From contig CAZEIH010000001.1 in NCBI GenBank assembly GCA_964512095.1, positions 186,001-250,000 on the forward strand: a stretch of 64,000 nucleotides of DNA. Reading direction: 5' to 3'. The position numbers and the translations under genes are program-made. The notes beneath the pieces are model-generated. The model searched no databases, was not told the origin of the DNA, and saw only the letters and a list, made by a program, of their open reading frames with translations. The stretch comes from DTU013 sp964512095. GTDB taxonomy: Bacteria; Bacillota; Clostridia; Acetivibrionales; DTU013. Each line of letters starts with the position of its first letter. Within the stretch, counting starts at the first letter, position 1. Shown piece by piece: positions 53,680 through 63,194 of the stretch.

Positions 53680-54789
53680 TTACTTTCTTATAGGCAATAT
53701 CAAATATGCAAAATCATTGCCTTGCATTGGTTTTATGGTACATGGCCCTATATTTGTCGTGAAGAATATATCTACCATTTCATTATCAATTACCCTCAAT
53801 GCTTCAATAAAATATCTATGGTTAAATGATATATCTAGCTTTTTACCTTCCATTTTGGCTCTCATTTCTTCTCTTACATTACCAGCCTCTGTATTAGCAG
53901 TGATAACTATTATATCATCAGATATTTCAAGTCTAACTGGGTATCTCCTCTCTTCATTGGTTATTACCAGTGAAGCTCTTTCAAAACAAGCCATAATATC
54001 CTTTGTATTGACTGTTACCTTAGTCTCATGCTCACTGGGTATTATACCCATGTAATTTAAATAATCACCTTCAAGTAGTCTTGAGGTCATAATACAATTT
54101 CCCATATCAAAAAGTATCTGGTTACCAGATGCATATATATATATATCTTCATCTACTGGCTGAATTATTTTTGATATTTCGTTCAACGTCTTTCCAGGAA
54201 TAACAATATTTTTTGTAGTTTCATCAATATCCTTCTCACCGTCAGCACTGTAACACCTCATGGCCAACCTGTATCCATCTATAGAAACAATAGTGAGGCT
54301 CCCGGCACTATATTCAAAAAGCGACCCTGTTAGTATAGGTCTGTTTTCATCAATACTTACCGCAAATATTGTTTGCTTTATCATATCCTTCAATATTTTC
54401 TTGCTGATTTTAATACCTTTTTCCCTCTCTATAGAGGGAAGAGCAGGGAATCCATCTGATGACATTCCTTTAATCTCAAATAAAGAATTTTCACATTCAA
54501 TTACTACCAAATTGTTATCCTTAACTTCTATTAAAACCTCTGAATCCGGAAGTCTTCTAACAATATCACCAAACATCTTAGAATATAGTACAACAGAACC
54601 CTTTTCCCTTACATCTGCGTCAACGTAGCATTCTATACCTATCTCAAGATCGTTTCCTGTTAACTTTATTCTATCATCAGCTTCAATCAGTATACCTTCA
54701 AGTATAGGCAGTGTTGTTTTTGATGATACAGCCTTTTGTACAATATTGATACCTTCAAGTAAATTATCCTGCGAACATATTATCTTCAT
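53680..54789 (-). CDS. dnaN: DNA polymerase III beta clamp
   Basis: Sliding clamp, 369 aa, three repeated clamp domains. It starts KIICSQDNLLEGINIVQKAV and ends with MQGNDFAYLILPIRK, where the last residues match the conserved C-terminal PIR motif. In the dnaA-dnaN operon, separated from dnaA by a 241-base repeat-rich region. Confidence 0.98.
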   Translation of the reverse strand: MKIICSQDNLLEGINIVQKAVSSKTTLPILEGILIEADDRIKLTGNDLEIGIECYVDADVREKGSVVLYSKMFGDIVRRLPDSEVLIEVKDNNLVVIECENSLFEIKGMSSDGFPALPSIEREKGIKISKKILKDMIKQTIFAVSIDENRPILTGSLFEYSAGSLTIVSIDGYRLAMRCYSADGEKDIDETTKNIVIPGKTLNEISKIIQPVDEDIYIYASGNQILFDMGNCIMTSRLLEGDYLNYMGIIPSEHETKVTVNTKDIMACFERASLVITNEERRYPVRLEISDDIIVITANTEAGNVREEMRAKMEGKKLDISFNHRYFIEALRVIDNEMVDIFFTTNIGPCTIKPMQGNDFAYLILPIRK

Positions 54790-55030
54790 TTGGTTAACCT
54801 CCGGTCGTCTTATTATTTATTAATATAATATAAAAGAATAAACAGTAATAATAGTAAGTGCTGTTGATTTAGTGCATAAGTCAGTCAAGCCTTATAAGTG
54901 AGTGCATTTTGCCTGTTGATTTTCTGTTGATAAAATGAGCACATTTTTCAACTTATCAAACCTCAATCAAATATCAACATATTATCAACATATCAATTGT
55001 CCCCATATCAACATATTTTGGGGATAAATT
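54790..55030. other. oriC: oriC, dnaA-dnaN part
   Basis: AT-rich intergenic region with six 7-mers TGTTGAT/ATCAACA (three each way, 54862-55013). Two of these extend to TTATCAACA (54982-54990 and reversed at 54925-54933), one base from a DnaA box. An A/T-only stretch lies toward dnaN. It fits a secondary origin or unwinding element, though AT-rich leader sequence is an alternative. Confidence 0.6.
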
Positions 55031-56365
55031 TTATTTTCCTGTTATATTTCTAACAAGCTCCTCGACAGTGCGTTTTGTTTCTTGGTTGTTTTGCATATCT
55101 TTTTCTATCTTTTGTATAGCATGAATAACAGTAGTATGATCCCTTCCCCCAAATTCATCTCCAATCTTAGGGAGTGATAGTCCTGTAATATCTCTGCATA
55201 GATACATTGCAATCTGTCTTGGAAAGGATATGTTCCTGTTCCTTTTCTGTGAAAGAAACTCGTCCGGTCTAAGATCAAAGTACCTGGATACTGCTTCAAT
55301 TATATGCTTGGCATCAATAATTCGGTTATTGGATGCTGCAAGAATTTCTTTAAGAGCTTCTGCACACAAATCTATTGATATTTCCGTTTCTGTAAGGGAT
55401 GAATAGGCAATGACTTTATTTAAAGCACCCTCAAGCTCACGTATGTTTGATACAACCTTATCTGCTATAAAGGAAAGAACATCGTTAGGAATTATAATGT
55501 TTTCCATCTGTGCCTTTTTCTGCAATATAGCTATTCGCGTTTCCAGGTCAGGAGACTGGATATCAGCTGCCAAGCCCCACTCAAACCTTGAGCGAAGCCT
55601 ATCCTCAAGGGTGGTTATTTCCTTTGGTGGACGGTCACTGGATATGACTATCTGTTTATTAGCTTCATGAAGTGCGTTGAAGGTGTGGAAAAACTCCTCT
55701 TGAGTTCTTTCTTTACCACCAATGAATTGTATATCGTCTATTAGTAATACATCAATATTTCTGTATTTACTTCTAAATTGCTCATTTTTATCATCCTTAA
55801 TAGCGTTTATGAGCTCATTTGTAAATTTTTCAGAAGATACATACAATACCCTTGATGAAGGATTTTGAGTAAGTATGTAATGCCCTATAGCATGCATGAG
55901 ATGAGTTTTCCCCAGACCGACTCCCCCATAAAGGAAAAGAGGGTTGTATGCTTGTGCAGGTGCTTCGGAAACAGCAACGGATGCAGCATGAGCAAGTCTA
56001 TTTCCATTACCTATGACAAAGGTGTCAAAGGTATACTTGGGATTTAAAATTGAATTATAAAGATCATCATTCGTAAATTGATCCGAATGCATGGTTCTTT
56101 TTTGTTGTGAATCCTGTGAAGGCATTGATACTATAACTTTATATTCTCTGGATGATACTTGCTTTATTGCATTTGATATAAGTGTAATATATCTTGATTC
56201 CAGTATTCCCTTATTAAAATCTGTAGGAACTTCTAGCTCTATTGTATTTGTATTAAGCTGAAGAGGCTCAATGGTTCTTATCCAGGTATTGTAGCTAATC
56301 TCTGTCAGCTCGTTTTTTAATAGATCAAGAACCTTGGGCCATAAACTGGATATGGGTATGCTCAT
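55031..56365 (-). CDS. dnaA: Chromosomal replication initiator DnaA
   Basis: 444 aa. Domain I (1-85, TWIRTIEPLQL) and a linker precede AAA+ domain III with Walker A GGVGLGKTHL (~148) and Walker B VLLIDDIQF (~210). Domain IV carries the DnaA-box binding signature GGRDHTTVIHAI (~408-419). Divergent from rpmH across the origin region with two perfect DnaA boxes. Confidence 0.99.
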   Translation of the reverse strand: MSIPISSLWPKVLDLLKNELTEISYNTWIRTIEPLQLNTNTIELEVPTDFNKGILESRYITLISNAIKQVSSREYKVIVSMPSQDSQQKRTMHSDQFTNDDLYNSILNPKYTFDTFVIGNGNRLAHAASVAVSEAPAQAYNPLFLYGGVGLGKTHLMHAIGHYILTQNPSSRVLYVSSEKFTNELINAIKDDKNEQFRSKYRNIDVLLIDDIQFIGGKERTQEEFFHTFNALHEANKQIVISSDRPPKEITTLEDRLRSRFEWGLAADIQSPDLETRIAILQKKAQMENIIIPNDVLSFIADKVVSNIRELEGALNKVIAYSSLTETEISIDLCAEALKEILAASNNRIIDAKHIIEAVSRYFDLRPDEFLSQKRNRNISFPRQIAMYLCRDITGLSLPKIGDEFGGRDHTTVIHAIQKIEKDMQNNQETKRTVEELVRNITGK

Positions 56366-56557
56366 GATATTTCCTCCAAAAGGTTAGTTTTAAATAATAA
56401 ATCCAGCAGTAAATGAGCTGGTATGTAATTGTTTTAATACAGCTTACAGGTTTTTGAATGTATATGAAATACTTATTTTCTTTTGTAAGGTTAATTTACT
56501 ATAAGCATTAATAAATATATCAGAATTCATGGTAATATTCAATTGAAAATTGACTAG

Positions 56558-56596
56558 TTATCCACAATTAGAGTGGAAAATCTTCGTTTATCCACA
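56558..56596 (+). promoter_or_regulatory. Pair of consensus DnaA boxes
   Basis: Two TTATCCACA sites in the same orientation, 192 bases upstream of dnaA. Known role: DnaA binding for initiation and dnaA autoregulation. Confidence 0.88.
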
Positions 56597-56700
56597 GCCT
56601 TTATCATTAGAATATGTTTTTAAGAAACGTTGAAGATTGTTAAGTATTTTTTTCTTGGTAACCTAGAAACCCCTAAAGAAAGGAAATATAAAATAGTTTC

Positions 56701-56730
56701 TTGACATAATAGAATATATTAATATATAAT
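56701..56730 (+). promoter_or_regulatory. Promoter of rpmH-rnpA
   Basis: Consensus TTGACA (56701-56706), an 18-base spacer and TATAAT (56725-56730), about 128 bases before rpmH. Strong sigma-A promoter by sequence. Confidence 0.85.
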
Positions 56731-56857
56731 TGGCGTGGTGTCCATGTGTTTAGGACGTCATTTGATTTGAAAACTGTTTAAATAAATAAATAACAGCAAA
56801 TACTTATAGTTAGGTAAAAGCAATAGCTTACCTGCAGCATAGAACGGGGGTGTTACT

Positions 56858-56992
56858 GTGTTAAGAACATATCAGCCTAAGAAGAGGCAAAGAAGCGTAG
56901 AACATGGATTCAGAAAAAGAATGAAAACGCGCAACGGCAGAAACGTGTTGAAAAGACGCAGGCTAAAGGGAAGAAAAGTGCTTTCAGCGTAA
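56858..56992 (+). CDS. rpmH: 50S ribosomal protein L34
   Basis: 44-aa highly basic protein, too short for usual ORF cut-offs. It reads LRTYQPKKRQRSVEHGFRKR and ends RRRLKGRKVLSA, near-identical to other L34. Start is GTG 56858 with a CGGGGG-type site seven bases upstream. First gene of the rpmH-rnpA-yidD-yidC-jag block, diverging from dnaA. Confidence 0.98.
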   Translation: MLRTYQPKKRQRSVEHGFRKRMKTRNGRNVLKRRRLKGRKVLSA

Positions 56993-57015
56993 GACCGCAT
57001 AAGTGTGGTCTTTTT
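56992..57015 (+). terminator. Terminator between rpmH and rnpA
   Basis: AGACCGCA pairs with TGTGGTCT (one G-U) around a 4-base loop, followed by TTTTT. It starts on the last base of the rpmH stop codon and would give more L34 than RnpA message. Confidence 0.8.
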
Positions 57016-57067
57016 CTTTCATTGATAACTTGAACTGCGATTGTTCTCAGCCAAGGGCGGGGAGAAA

Positions 57068-57436
57068 ATGAAAAAAACGATACCTTTGAAGAAAAATTAC
57101 GAGTTTGTTCGGATTTACAGGAGAGGAAAATTCTTCCCTGGGAAATATATGGTTATATATGTGATGCAAAATAGATCCGGTTCGAACAAACTGGGTATCA
57201 CAGCCAATAAGAAGGTTGGCAATAGTGTGAAGCGCAACAGAGTAAAAAGACTGATTAGGGAAAGCTATAGATACTATGAAGAATACATCCATGACGGACT
57301 TGATATTGTATTTTTAGCGCGATACACAGAAAAAGAATATGGATTTGCGGAAATCCGGAAGGAAATGAAGTTCCTTTTAAGAAAAGTGCGGGCTTTTGAT
57401 CAGAATAAATGGGATGGATTGAAAAACTATTCATAG
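57068..57436 (+). CDS. rnpA: Ribonuclease P protein component
   Basis: 122-aa basic protein that assists RNase P RNA in tRNA 5' processing. KKNYEFVRIYRRGK at the N-terminus and the RNA-binding signature KVGNSVKRNRVKRLIRESYR (~55-74). Start ATG 57068 with GGGGAG just upstream; the upstream in-frame ATG 57041 overlaps the rpmH leader region. Its end overlaps yidD by 28 bases. Confidence 0.96.
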   Translation: MKKTIPLKKNYEFVRIYRRGKFFPGKYMVIYVMQNRSGSNKLGITANKKVGNSVKRNRVKRLIRESYRYYEEYIHDGLDIVFLARYTEKEYGFAEIRKEMKFLLRKVRAFDQNKWDGLKNYS

Positions 57437-57627
57437 CATTGATACGATTGTATCAAAAGTATATATCCCCTCTTAGTGGGAGGAGATGCAGGTTCTACCC
57501 TACGTGTTCTCAGTATGCGATAGATGCATTGAGCAGGTATGGAGCATTTAAAGGGAGCTGGCTGGCTGTAAAACGCTTGTCAAAATGCCATCCTTTCCAT
57601 CCAGGAGGATACGACCCTGTCAAATAG
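57409..57627 (+). CDS. yidD: Membrane protein insertion efficiency factor YidD
   Basis: 72-aa protein with the family core LYQKYISPLSGRRCRFYPTC, then SQYAIDALSRYGAFKGSW and KCHPFHPGGYDPV. Supports YidC-dependent membrane insertion. Overlaps the end of rnpA and precedes yidC by 45 bases, the usual order. Confidence 0.95.
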   Translation: MGWIEKLFIALIRLYQKYISPLSGRRCRFYPTCSQYAIDALSRYGAFKGSWLAVKRLSKCHPFHPGGYDPVK

Positions 57628-57672
57628 ACAGTATAATTTTTGTGCTAAATAAAAGAAGGGAATTATTAGCTT

Positions 57673-58821
57673 ATGCTTGATCCTATTGCATATTTACTTG
57701 GAAAAGTACTGAGATTTATATACTATATTGCATTTGAGAATTATGGATTAGCTATAATAATATTTACAATACTAGTCAGGTTGGTAATGCTTCCTCTAAC
57801 CATAAAGCAACAAAAGTCAACAGCAAAAATGCAGGAGATCCAGCCATTATTAAACGATATTCAAAAAAGATACAAGGATGATAAAGAGCAGCTTAATAAA
57901 GAAATGATGAAGCTTTATGAGGAGCACAATTACAATCCTGCAGGTGGTTGTGTGCCGATGTTGATCCAAATGCCTATACTGCTCACGCTCTATTGGGTCA
58001 TAGTACAGCCTTTGAAATTCCTAATTGGAAAAACAGAAGAAGCTAGAACAGCCATTATAAATGTGGCAGCAAAGGCGCAGCTGGCTATAAATTCATTACA
58101 GGCGGGAGAAAATATTCCAAAAACTATTGAAGAAGTGGTTAAGTCGTGGGGAACACATGGCGAAATAAAGGCTCTCAGTTACTTCAATGAAAACCCCGAG
58201 GCCCTTTCACAGGTAACAGGATTACTTGATAAATCGGAGCTAATAGATTTTAATAGCTTCCTGGGACTCCATTTGGGTGAGACACCAAATCCTGCATTAC
58301 TGTTTACTGATTTTGCCAACACCTGGAAGGTACAGCTGCCACTGCTTGTATTAATTATTGTTGCTACTTTAGCAACTTATATGTCCAGCAAGATGACGAT
58401 GCCGAAGGCCACCAACAAACCGGAAGGTGCTTCAGGCTGTTCCTCAAATTCAATGCTTTATATGGGACCTGTAATGACACTTATGTTTTCATTCCGACTT
58501 CCAGCAGGTGTAATTCTATACTGGATGTCAGGCTATGTATTTGCAATATTCCAGCAGCTTTATCTAAATTATACTAAGAAGAAGGATCCACTGGTAGTTC
58601 AGGCTAAGGATGATAAGTCAAAAAAAATAACTGATGAATCGGCATTACTTGAAGAAAATAATGGTACAATAGATAATGGTAGCGATAGTGCTGAGGAATT
58701 GCCAGCAAAAAAGGAGTTACCTTCTAGCCCTCAAAAGGGTAATAGCAAGGGAAAAAGCAATAAGGGAAAGAAGGGCGGAGGCAAAAAAGGCGGAAGCAAA
58801 AAGGGTGGAAAGAAGAAGTAA
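57673..58821 (+). CDS. yidC: Membrane protein insertase YidC (SpoIIIJ/OxaA)
   Basis: 382 aa. It starts directly with the conserved five-helix core (no large periplasmic domain): TM1 IIIFTILVRLVMLPLT with the conserved Arg in the insertion groove, the cytoplasmic hairpin (QEIQPLLNDIQKRYKDDKEQ), and later PVMTLMFSFRLPAGVILYW. The C-terminal ~35 residues are Lys/Gly-rich (GKKGGGKKGGSKKGGKKK), a ribosome-binding-type tail. Also needed for sporulation in Bacillus (SpoIIIJ). An inserted segment between TM2 and TM3 is somewhat long. Confidence 0.96.
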   Translation: MLDPIAYLLGKVLRFIYYIAFENYGLAIIIFTILVRLVMLPLTIKQQKSTAKMQEIQPLLNDIQKRYKDDKEQLNKEMMKLYEEHNYNPAGGCVPMLIQMPILLTLYWVIVQPLKFLIGKTEEARTAIINVAAKAQLAINSLQAGENIPKTIEEVVKSWGTHGEIKALSYFNENPEALSQVTGLLDKSELIDFNSFLGLHLGETPNPALLFTDFANTWKVQLPLLVLIIVATLATYMSSKMTMPKATNKPEGASGCSSNSMLYMGPVMTLMFSFRLPAGVILYWMSGYVFAIFQQLYLNYTKKKDPLVVQAKDDKSKKITDESALLEENNGTIDNGSDSAEELPAKKELPSSPQKGNSKGKSNKGKKGGGKKGGSKKGGKKK

Positions 58822-58878
58822 AGCGTAGTGAACAATGTGTTGATAAAAAAGCGGATGAAAGGGAGGCTGCTGACATAG

Positions 58879-59514
58879 ATGGATAAAGTTATAGAGAAGA
58901 CGGGTAAATCCGTGCAGGATGCAATAAACTCAGCCCTGGAGGAGTTTGGTGTTGAGAGAGAAGATGTAGAAGTAGAAATAATTGATGAAGGTTCAAAGGG
59001 TTTATTTGGTATTGGCAGTAAGTTAGCCAAAGTAGTGGTGACACTCAATGATAAACAGTCAGAGGATGGAGTCCAATTTTTAAGTGATGTATTTGATAAG
59101 ATGAATGTGGCTGTGGATATTGAAAAAACAGAGGATGAGGAAGCAATACAGATAAAAGTTACAGGGAAGGACAGTGGAATAATAATCGGTAGACGAGGTG
59201 AAACACTGGATGCCCTGCAGTATCTTACCAGTCTGGTAGTAAATAGAAGAAACGAAAACTATAAGAGAGTCACACTGGACATAGAAAATTACAGACAAAA
59301 AAGGGAAGAAACACTTATAAGGCTCGCGGAAAGGCTGGCCGAGAGGGTTGTCAAATATCGCAGGAATGTTTCGCTGGAGCCGATGAATCCGTACGAAAGA
59401 AGGATTATACATTCAACTCTGCAAAGCAATAATTATGTAGAAACCTTTAGCGTGGGAGAAGACCCCAACAGAAAGGTAGTAATTACCTTAAAGCAGGGAA
59501 ACGGCAGAAGGTAG
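58879..59514 (+). CDS. jag: RNA-binding protein Jag (KhpB)
   Basis: 211 aa: Jag-N domain (1-52, EKTGKSVQDAINSALEEFGV), KH domain (~75-140, GIIIGRRGETLDALQYL) and R3H domain (~145-208, LEPMNPYERRIIHSTLQ). Binds RNA and affects cell elongation control. It follows yidC by 57 bases as in most Firmicutes. Shorter linker between Jag-N and KH than in streptococci. Confidence 0.95.
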   Translation: MDKVIEKTGKSVQDAINSALEEFGVEREDVEVEIIDEGSKGLFGIGSKLAKVVVTLNDKQSEDGVQFLSDVFDKMNVAVDIEKTEDEEAIQIKVTGKDSGIIIGRRGETLDALQYLTSLVVNRRNENYKRVTLDIENYRQKREETLIRLAERLAERVVKYRRNVSLEPMNPYERRIIHSTLQSNNYVETFSVGEDPNRKVVITLKQGNGRR

Positions 59515-59550
59515 GATTGAAAGCTAAAGCAAATAAAGCAGTTATGAGGG

Positions 59551-59576
59551 GAGGACAATATATGTCGTCCTCTTTT
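59551..59576 (+). terminator. Terminator after jag
   Basis: GAGGAC pairs with GTCCTC around a 10-base loop, then TTTT. About 37 bases past the jag stop. Confidence 0.7.
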
Positions 59577-59616
59577 AAATTTTATTGAACTGTAATGTTA
59601 TAATAGATGTCAGAAA

Positions 59617-59703
59617 ACTTCACCTGACCAAGGAAGTTAATTAATTAGTATTTATTCATCGGCGAACTATAGAGGTCAGCGTCTTCTGAAGACACAAATA
59701 AAA
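59617..59703 (+). repeat. Intergenic modular repeat, copy E
   Basis: 5'-truncated member starting at CACCTGACCAAGGAAGTTAA, with TTAATTAGTATTTATTCATC, a partly broken second stem (CGGCGAAC..GTCAGCG) and tail GTCTTCTGAAGACA. Lies between jag and mnmE. Confidence 0.75.
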
Positions 59704-59722
59704 TATTATTAAGAGGAATATG

Positions 59723-61132
59723 ATGCAAAACAAAGGAAGAAATTTTAATGACTTTGATACAATAGCGGCCATATCTACCCCTTATGGCACCGGTGGTGTG
59801 GGGATTATAAGGATAAGTGGTCCTGATGCTTTTAATGTGGCGGATTGTATTTTTAAGGGTCGGAAGAATATATATGATATAAAGAGTCACACTGTAAGTT
59901 ATGGAAAAATAATTGACCCTTCTGATGGGAGGTTAATGGACGAAGTGCTTCTAACAAAGATGGACGGGCCTGGAACCTTTACCGGCGAAGACACTATAGA
60001 GATAAATTGTCATGGAGGGATAGTGGTACTTAAAAATGTTCTTTCTCTTGTATTGAGGCATGGCGCCAAGGCGGCGATGCCTGGTGAATTTACAAAAAGG
60101 GCATATATAAATGGGCGAATGGATTTGACTCAGGCGGAGGCCGTGATTGATCTGATTAACTCAAAGACTGACGAGGGATCAAGGGCGGCTGTAGCACAGC
60201 TGGAGGGGCGGCTCAGCCAAAGAATAAGGAAAGAGAGAAGAGGACTCATTGAGCTTATTGCACGGATTGAAGCAGTGGTAGAATATCCTGAACATGAAAT
60301 AGAAGACATAACAGGGGACATTGTATATGAAGGAGTATTGAAAATTAAGGATGAGCTTCATAAAACACTAGAGAGCTTTGAGAGGGGACGACTGCTACGT
60401 GAAGGAATTACGGCAGCTATTATTGGAAAGCCCAATGCGGGTAAATCATCACTGTTGAATGCGCTGACAGGAACCAGTAGAGCTATAGTGACAGATATTC
60501 CAGGCACTACAAGGGATGTTATTGAGGAGTATGTAAATATAAAGGGTATACCTGTGATGTTTCTAGATACCGCAGGAATTCGTGCCACTGTTGATCCCGT
60601 TGAAGCAATTGGAGTGGAAAGGGCGCGAGAAGCCGCATCGTTAGCGGATTTAGCAATCATTGTACTTGATGGACAAACTGGAATCCTTCCCGAGGATTTA
60701 AATATACTCAAAGCCACATCAGCAAAGAAAAGAATTGTTATTATAAACAAGACCGACATAGCAGATGAGGCCAGAGTCCAAGATATGAAGAAGTATGTTA
60801 CGGATTCAGGTAATTCGCCGGTTGTTGTTGCATCAATGACAGATGGTACCGGCATGGAAGAGCTAACAGACATTATTGAGAAGCTTTTTATTGGCGGTAA
60901 GATAAGTTTAAATAACGAGGTAATCATAACAAACGTAAGGCATAGGCAACTTATTGAGGATGCAATAAGCAGCCTTGAAACAGCTGAAGCTGCTCATACA
61001 GGCGGCCTTCCTCTTGATTTTATTACTATTGATATAAAGGAAAGCGCAGACTTTCTCGGCCAAATAACTGGTGAGTCTGTTAGTGAGGATGTTGTAAATG
61101 AAATTTTCTCCAGATTTTGCATAGGAAAGTAA
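59723..61132 (+). CDS. mnmE: tRNA uridine-5-carboxymethylaminomethyl GTPase MnmE
   Basis: GTPase acting with MnmG on U34 of tRNAs (469 aa). N-terminal THF-binding domain (DTIAAISTPYGTGGVGIIRI), helical domain, and an inserted G domain with GKPNAGKSSLLN (~232), DIPGTTRD and NKTD. It ends in FCIGK, the conserved CxGK. The second of two adjacent ATGs (59723) is six bases from AAGAGG and preferred over 59720. Its promoter region holds repeat copy E. Confidence 0.97.
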   Translation: MQNKGRNFNDFDTIAAISTPYGTGGVGIIRISGPDAFNVADCIFKGRKNIYDIKSHTVSYGKIIDPSDGRLMDEVLLTKMDGPGTFTGEDTIEINCHGGIVVLKNVLSLVLRHGAKAAMPGEFTKRAYINGRMDLTQAEAVIDLINSKTDEGSRAAVAQLEGRLSQRIRKERRGLIELIARIEAVVEYPEHEIEDITGDIVYEGVLKIKDELHKTLESFERGRLLREGITAAIIGKPNAGKSSLLNALTGTSRAIVTDIPGTTRDVIEEYVNIKGIPVMFLDTAGIRATVDPVEAIGVERAREAASLADLAIIVLDGQTGILPEDLNILKATSAKKRIVIINKTDIADEARVQDMKKYVTDSGNSPVVVASMTDGTGMEELTDIIEKLFIGGKISLNNEVIITNVRHRQLIEDAISSLETAEAAHTGGLPLDFITIDIKESADFLGQITGESVSEDVVNEIFSRFCIGK

Positions 61133-61192
61133 AAATTATCATGTCAGTGGCCAAAGCACTATCAAGACAAAGAAGGCAGAGAGGTAGTTCAT

Positions 61193-63115
61193 ATGGAATA
61201 CATAGCAGGAAATTTTGATATAGGTGTGGTTGGCGCAGGACACGCCGGCTGTGAGGCGGGCCTCGCCTGTGCAAGGCTTGGGATGAAAACCCTATTATTT
61301 AGCATAAACCTTGACAGTATAGCAAATATGCCATGTAATCCAAACATAGGAGGCACTGGCAAAGGACATTTGGTAAGAGAGATTGATGCACTGGGTGGAG
61401 AAATGGGGAAGTGTGCTGACAAGACACTAATTCAATCAAAGACCCTTAATTCAGCTAAAGGGCCAGCTGTGTATTCTCTTAGAGCGCAAATGGACAGGAG
61501 AAGATACCAGATGGAGATGAAGCACACCCTTGAATGCCAGGATAATCTTTACATAAAGCAGGCTGAGGTGGTTGAGCTGATAATGGATGACAACAAATGT
61601 ATCAAGGGAGTTAAAACCCATACAGGCGCTGTCTATATGTGCCGGGCTGTAATCCTTACCACCGGTACATATCTAAAGGGGAAAATTCATATTGGAGATA
61701 TTAGCTTTAGTGGTGGTCCAGACGGATTATTCCCCGCAAATAAGCTTTCAGATAGCTTAAAAGAAATGGGAATTGAATTGCTGAGGTTTAAAACCGGTAC
61801 GCCGGCAAGGATCAACAGGAAAAGTATTGACTTTTCAAAAATGACGGAACAGCCAGGTGATGATGTAATAATTCCTTTTTCCTTTGAAAATGAAATAATA
61901 GAAAGGGAGCAGATATCCTGCTGGCAGACATATACCAATGCTAGAACTCATGAGGTAATTAGGGCAAACCTGCATCGATCTCCACTTTATGGGGGACAGA
62001 TTGAGGGTATAGGTCCTAGGTATTGTCCGTCTATTGAGGACAAGGTTGTGCGTTTTGCAGACAAGGAAAAACACCAGGTATTTGTTGAGCCTATGGGATT
62101 GGGCACAGAGGAAATGTATATCCAGGGTATGTCAAGCAGCTTACCGGAGGATGTACAAGAGGAAATGATAAAGACAGTGCCCGGGATGGAAAGTGTTCAT
62201 ATCATGAGAAGCGGATACGCTATAGAATATGATTGTATTGAGCCAACTCAGCTTAAGCTAAGCCTTGAGTTGAAAAATATCAATGGATTATTTTCAGCAG
62301 GACAAATCAATGGAAGCTCCGGATATGAGGAAGCGGCTGCGCAAGGACTTATAGCAGGTATAAATGCAGTTAATCTATTACTGGGCAAAGAACCCATGTT
62401 ACTTGATCGATCGCAGGCGTATATTGGTGTCCTCATTGACGATCTAGTTACAAAGGGAACATCGGAGCCTTACAGAATCATGACGTCGCGATCGGAATAC
62501 AGGCTGCTGCTCAGACAGGACAATGCAGATCTGAGATTGACTCAAATGGGTTACGAGATCGGATTGATTACCGAGGACAGATATAAAAGCTTTATTAACA
62601 AAAAGGAGAGAATCGAAGAAGAGATTAATCGCCTGAAGAAAACATATTTACCCCCATCTGACGAAGTCAATTCATTACTGACATCCTTGGGTAGTACAAA
62701 TATTAAATCTGGAATTAATGTTGCAGAGCTACTCAGACGACCGGAAATCACATATAGGTTACTAGAAGCAGTTGACAAAGAAAGACCGGAGCATTTCAAA
62801 ACAGGCGAACAGAAAAAATATGATCCGGTAGCAGAGCAGGTAGAGATATCTATAAAGTACGAGGGCTATATAAACAGACAAATGACTCAAGTAGAGCAAT
62901 ATAGGAAAATGGAGAGAAAGAAAATTCCGGATAAAATAAACTATACAGCTATCCACGGCCTAAGGCTGGAAGCCAGGCAGAAGCTGGAAAAGCTAAGGCC
63001 AGTTTCCATAGGCCAAGCTTCACGAATATCTGGTGTTTCACCTGCAGATATTTCAGTTCTGTTAATATACATGAGTAGTAGTAAAGAAAGAGGCAATGCC
63101 GAAAAAGAAAGCTAA
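61193..63115 (+). CDS. mnmG: tRNA uridine-5-carboxymethylaminomethyl enzyme MnmG
   Basis: FAD-dependent partner of MnmE, 640 aa. FAD-binding GVVGAGHAGCEAG at the N-terminus, GGTGKGHLVREIDALGG, and the C-terminal helical domain with GLRLEARQKLEKLRPVSIGQ and ASRISGVSPADISVLL. Full length and intact. Follows mnmE by 60 bases. Confidence 0.98.
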   Translation: MEYIAGNFDIGVVGAGHAGCEAGLACARLGMKTLLFSINLDSIANMPCNPNIGGTGKGHLVREIDALGGEMGKCADKTLIQSKTLNSAKGPAVYSLRAQMDRRRYQMEMKHTLECQDNLYIKQAEVVELIMDDNKCIKGVKTHTGAVYMCRAVILTTGTYLKGKIHIGDISFSGGPDGLFPANKLSDSLKEMGIELLRFKTGTPARINRKSIDFSKMTEQPGDDVIIPFSFENEIIEREQISCWQTYTNARTHEVIRANLHRSPLYGGQIEGIGPRYCPSIEDKVVRFADKEKHQVFVEPMGLGTEEMYIQGMSSSLPEDVQEEMIKTVPGMESVHIMRSGYAIEYDCIEPTQLKLSLELKNINGLFSAGQINGSSGYEEAAAQGLIAGINAVNLLLGKEPMLLDRSQAYIGVLIDDLVTKGTSEPYRIMTSRSEYRLLLRQDNADLRLTQMGYEIGLITEDRYKSFINKKERIEEEINRLKKTYLPPSDEVNSLLTSLGSTNIKSGINVAELLRRPEITYRLLEAVDKERPEHFKTGEQKKYDPVAEQVEISIKYEGYINRQMTQVEQYRKMERKKIPDKINYTAIHGLRLEARQKLEKLRPVSIGQASRISGVSPADISVLLIYMSSSKERGNAEKES

Positions 63116-63194
63116 TCCATGTGGCACGAAAGGATTATTGATATGTTTGGCTTGTATAAGGTTGTGCGTAAAATGAACGGAAGGTGGGAACTAT

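Larger units (their letters stand above)
56366..56857. other. oriC: oriC, dnaA-rpmH part
   Basis: 492 bases between divergent dnaA and rpmH. It has two perfect DnaA boxes TTATCCACA (56558-56566 and 56588-56596), both on the plus strand and 30 bases apart start to start, AT-rich flanks, and the rpmH promoter. No gene is visible. Confidence 0.8.

Noticed and set aside
60358..60927. 189-codon antisense frame inside mnmE
   Set aside because: Fully covered by the well-conserved MnmE G domain; no start signal.
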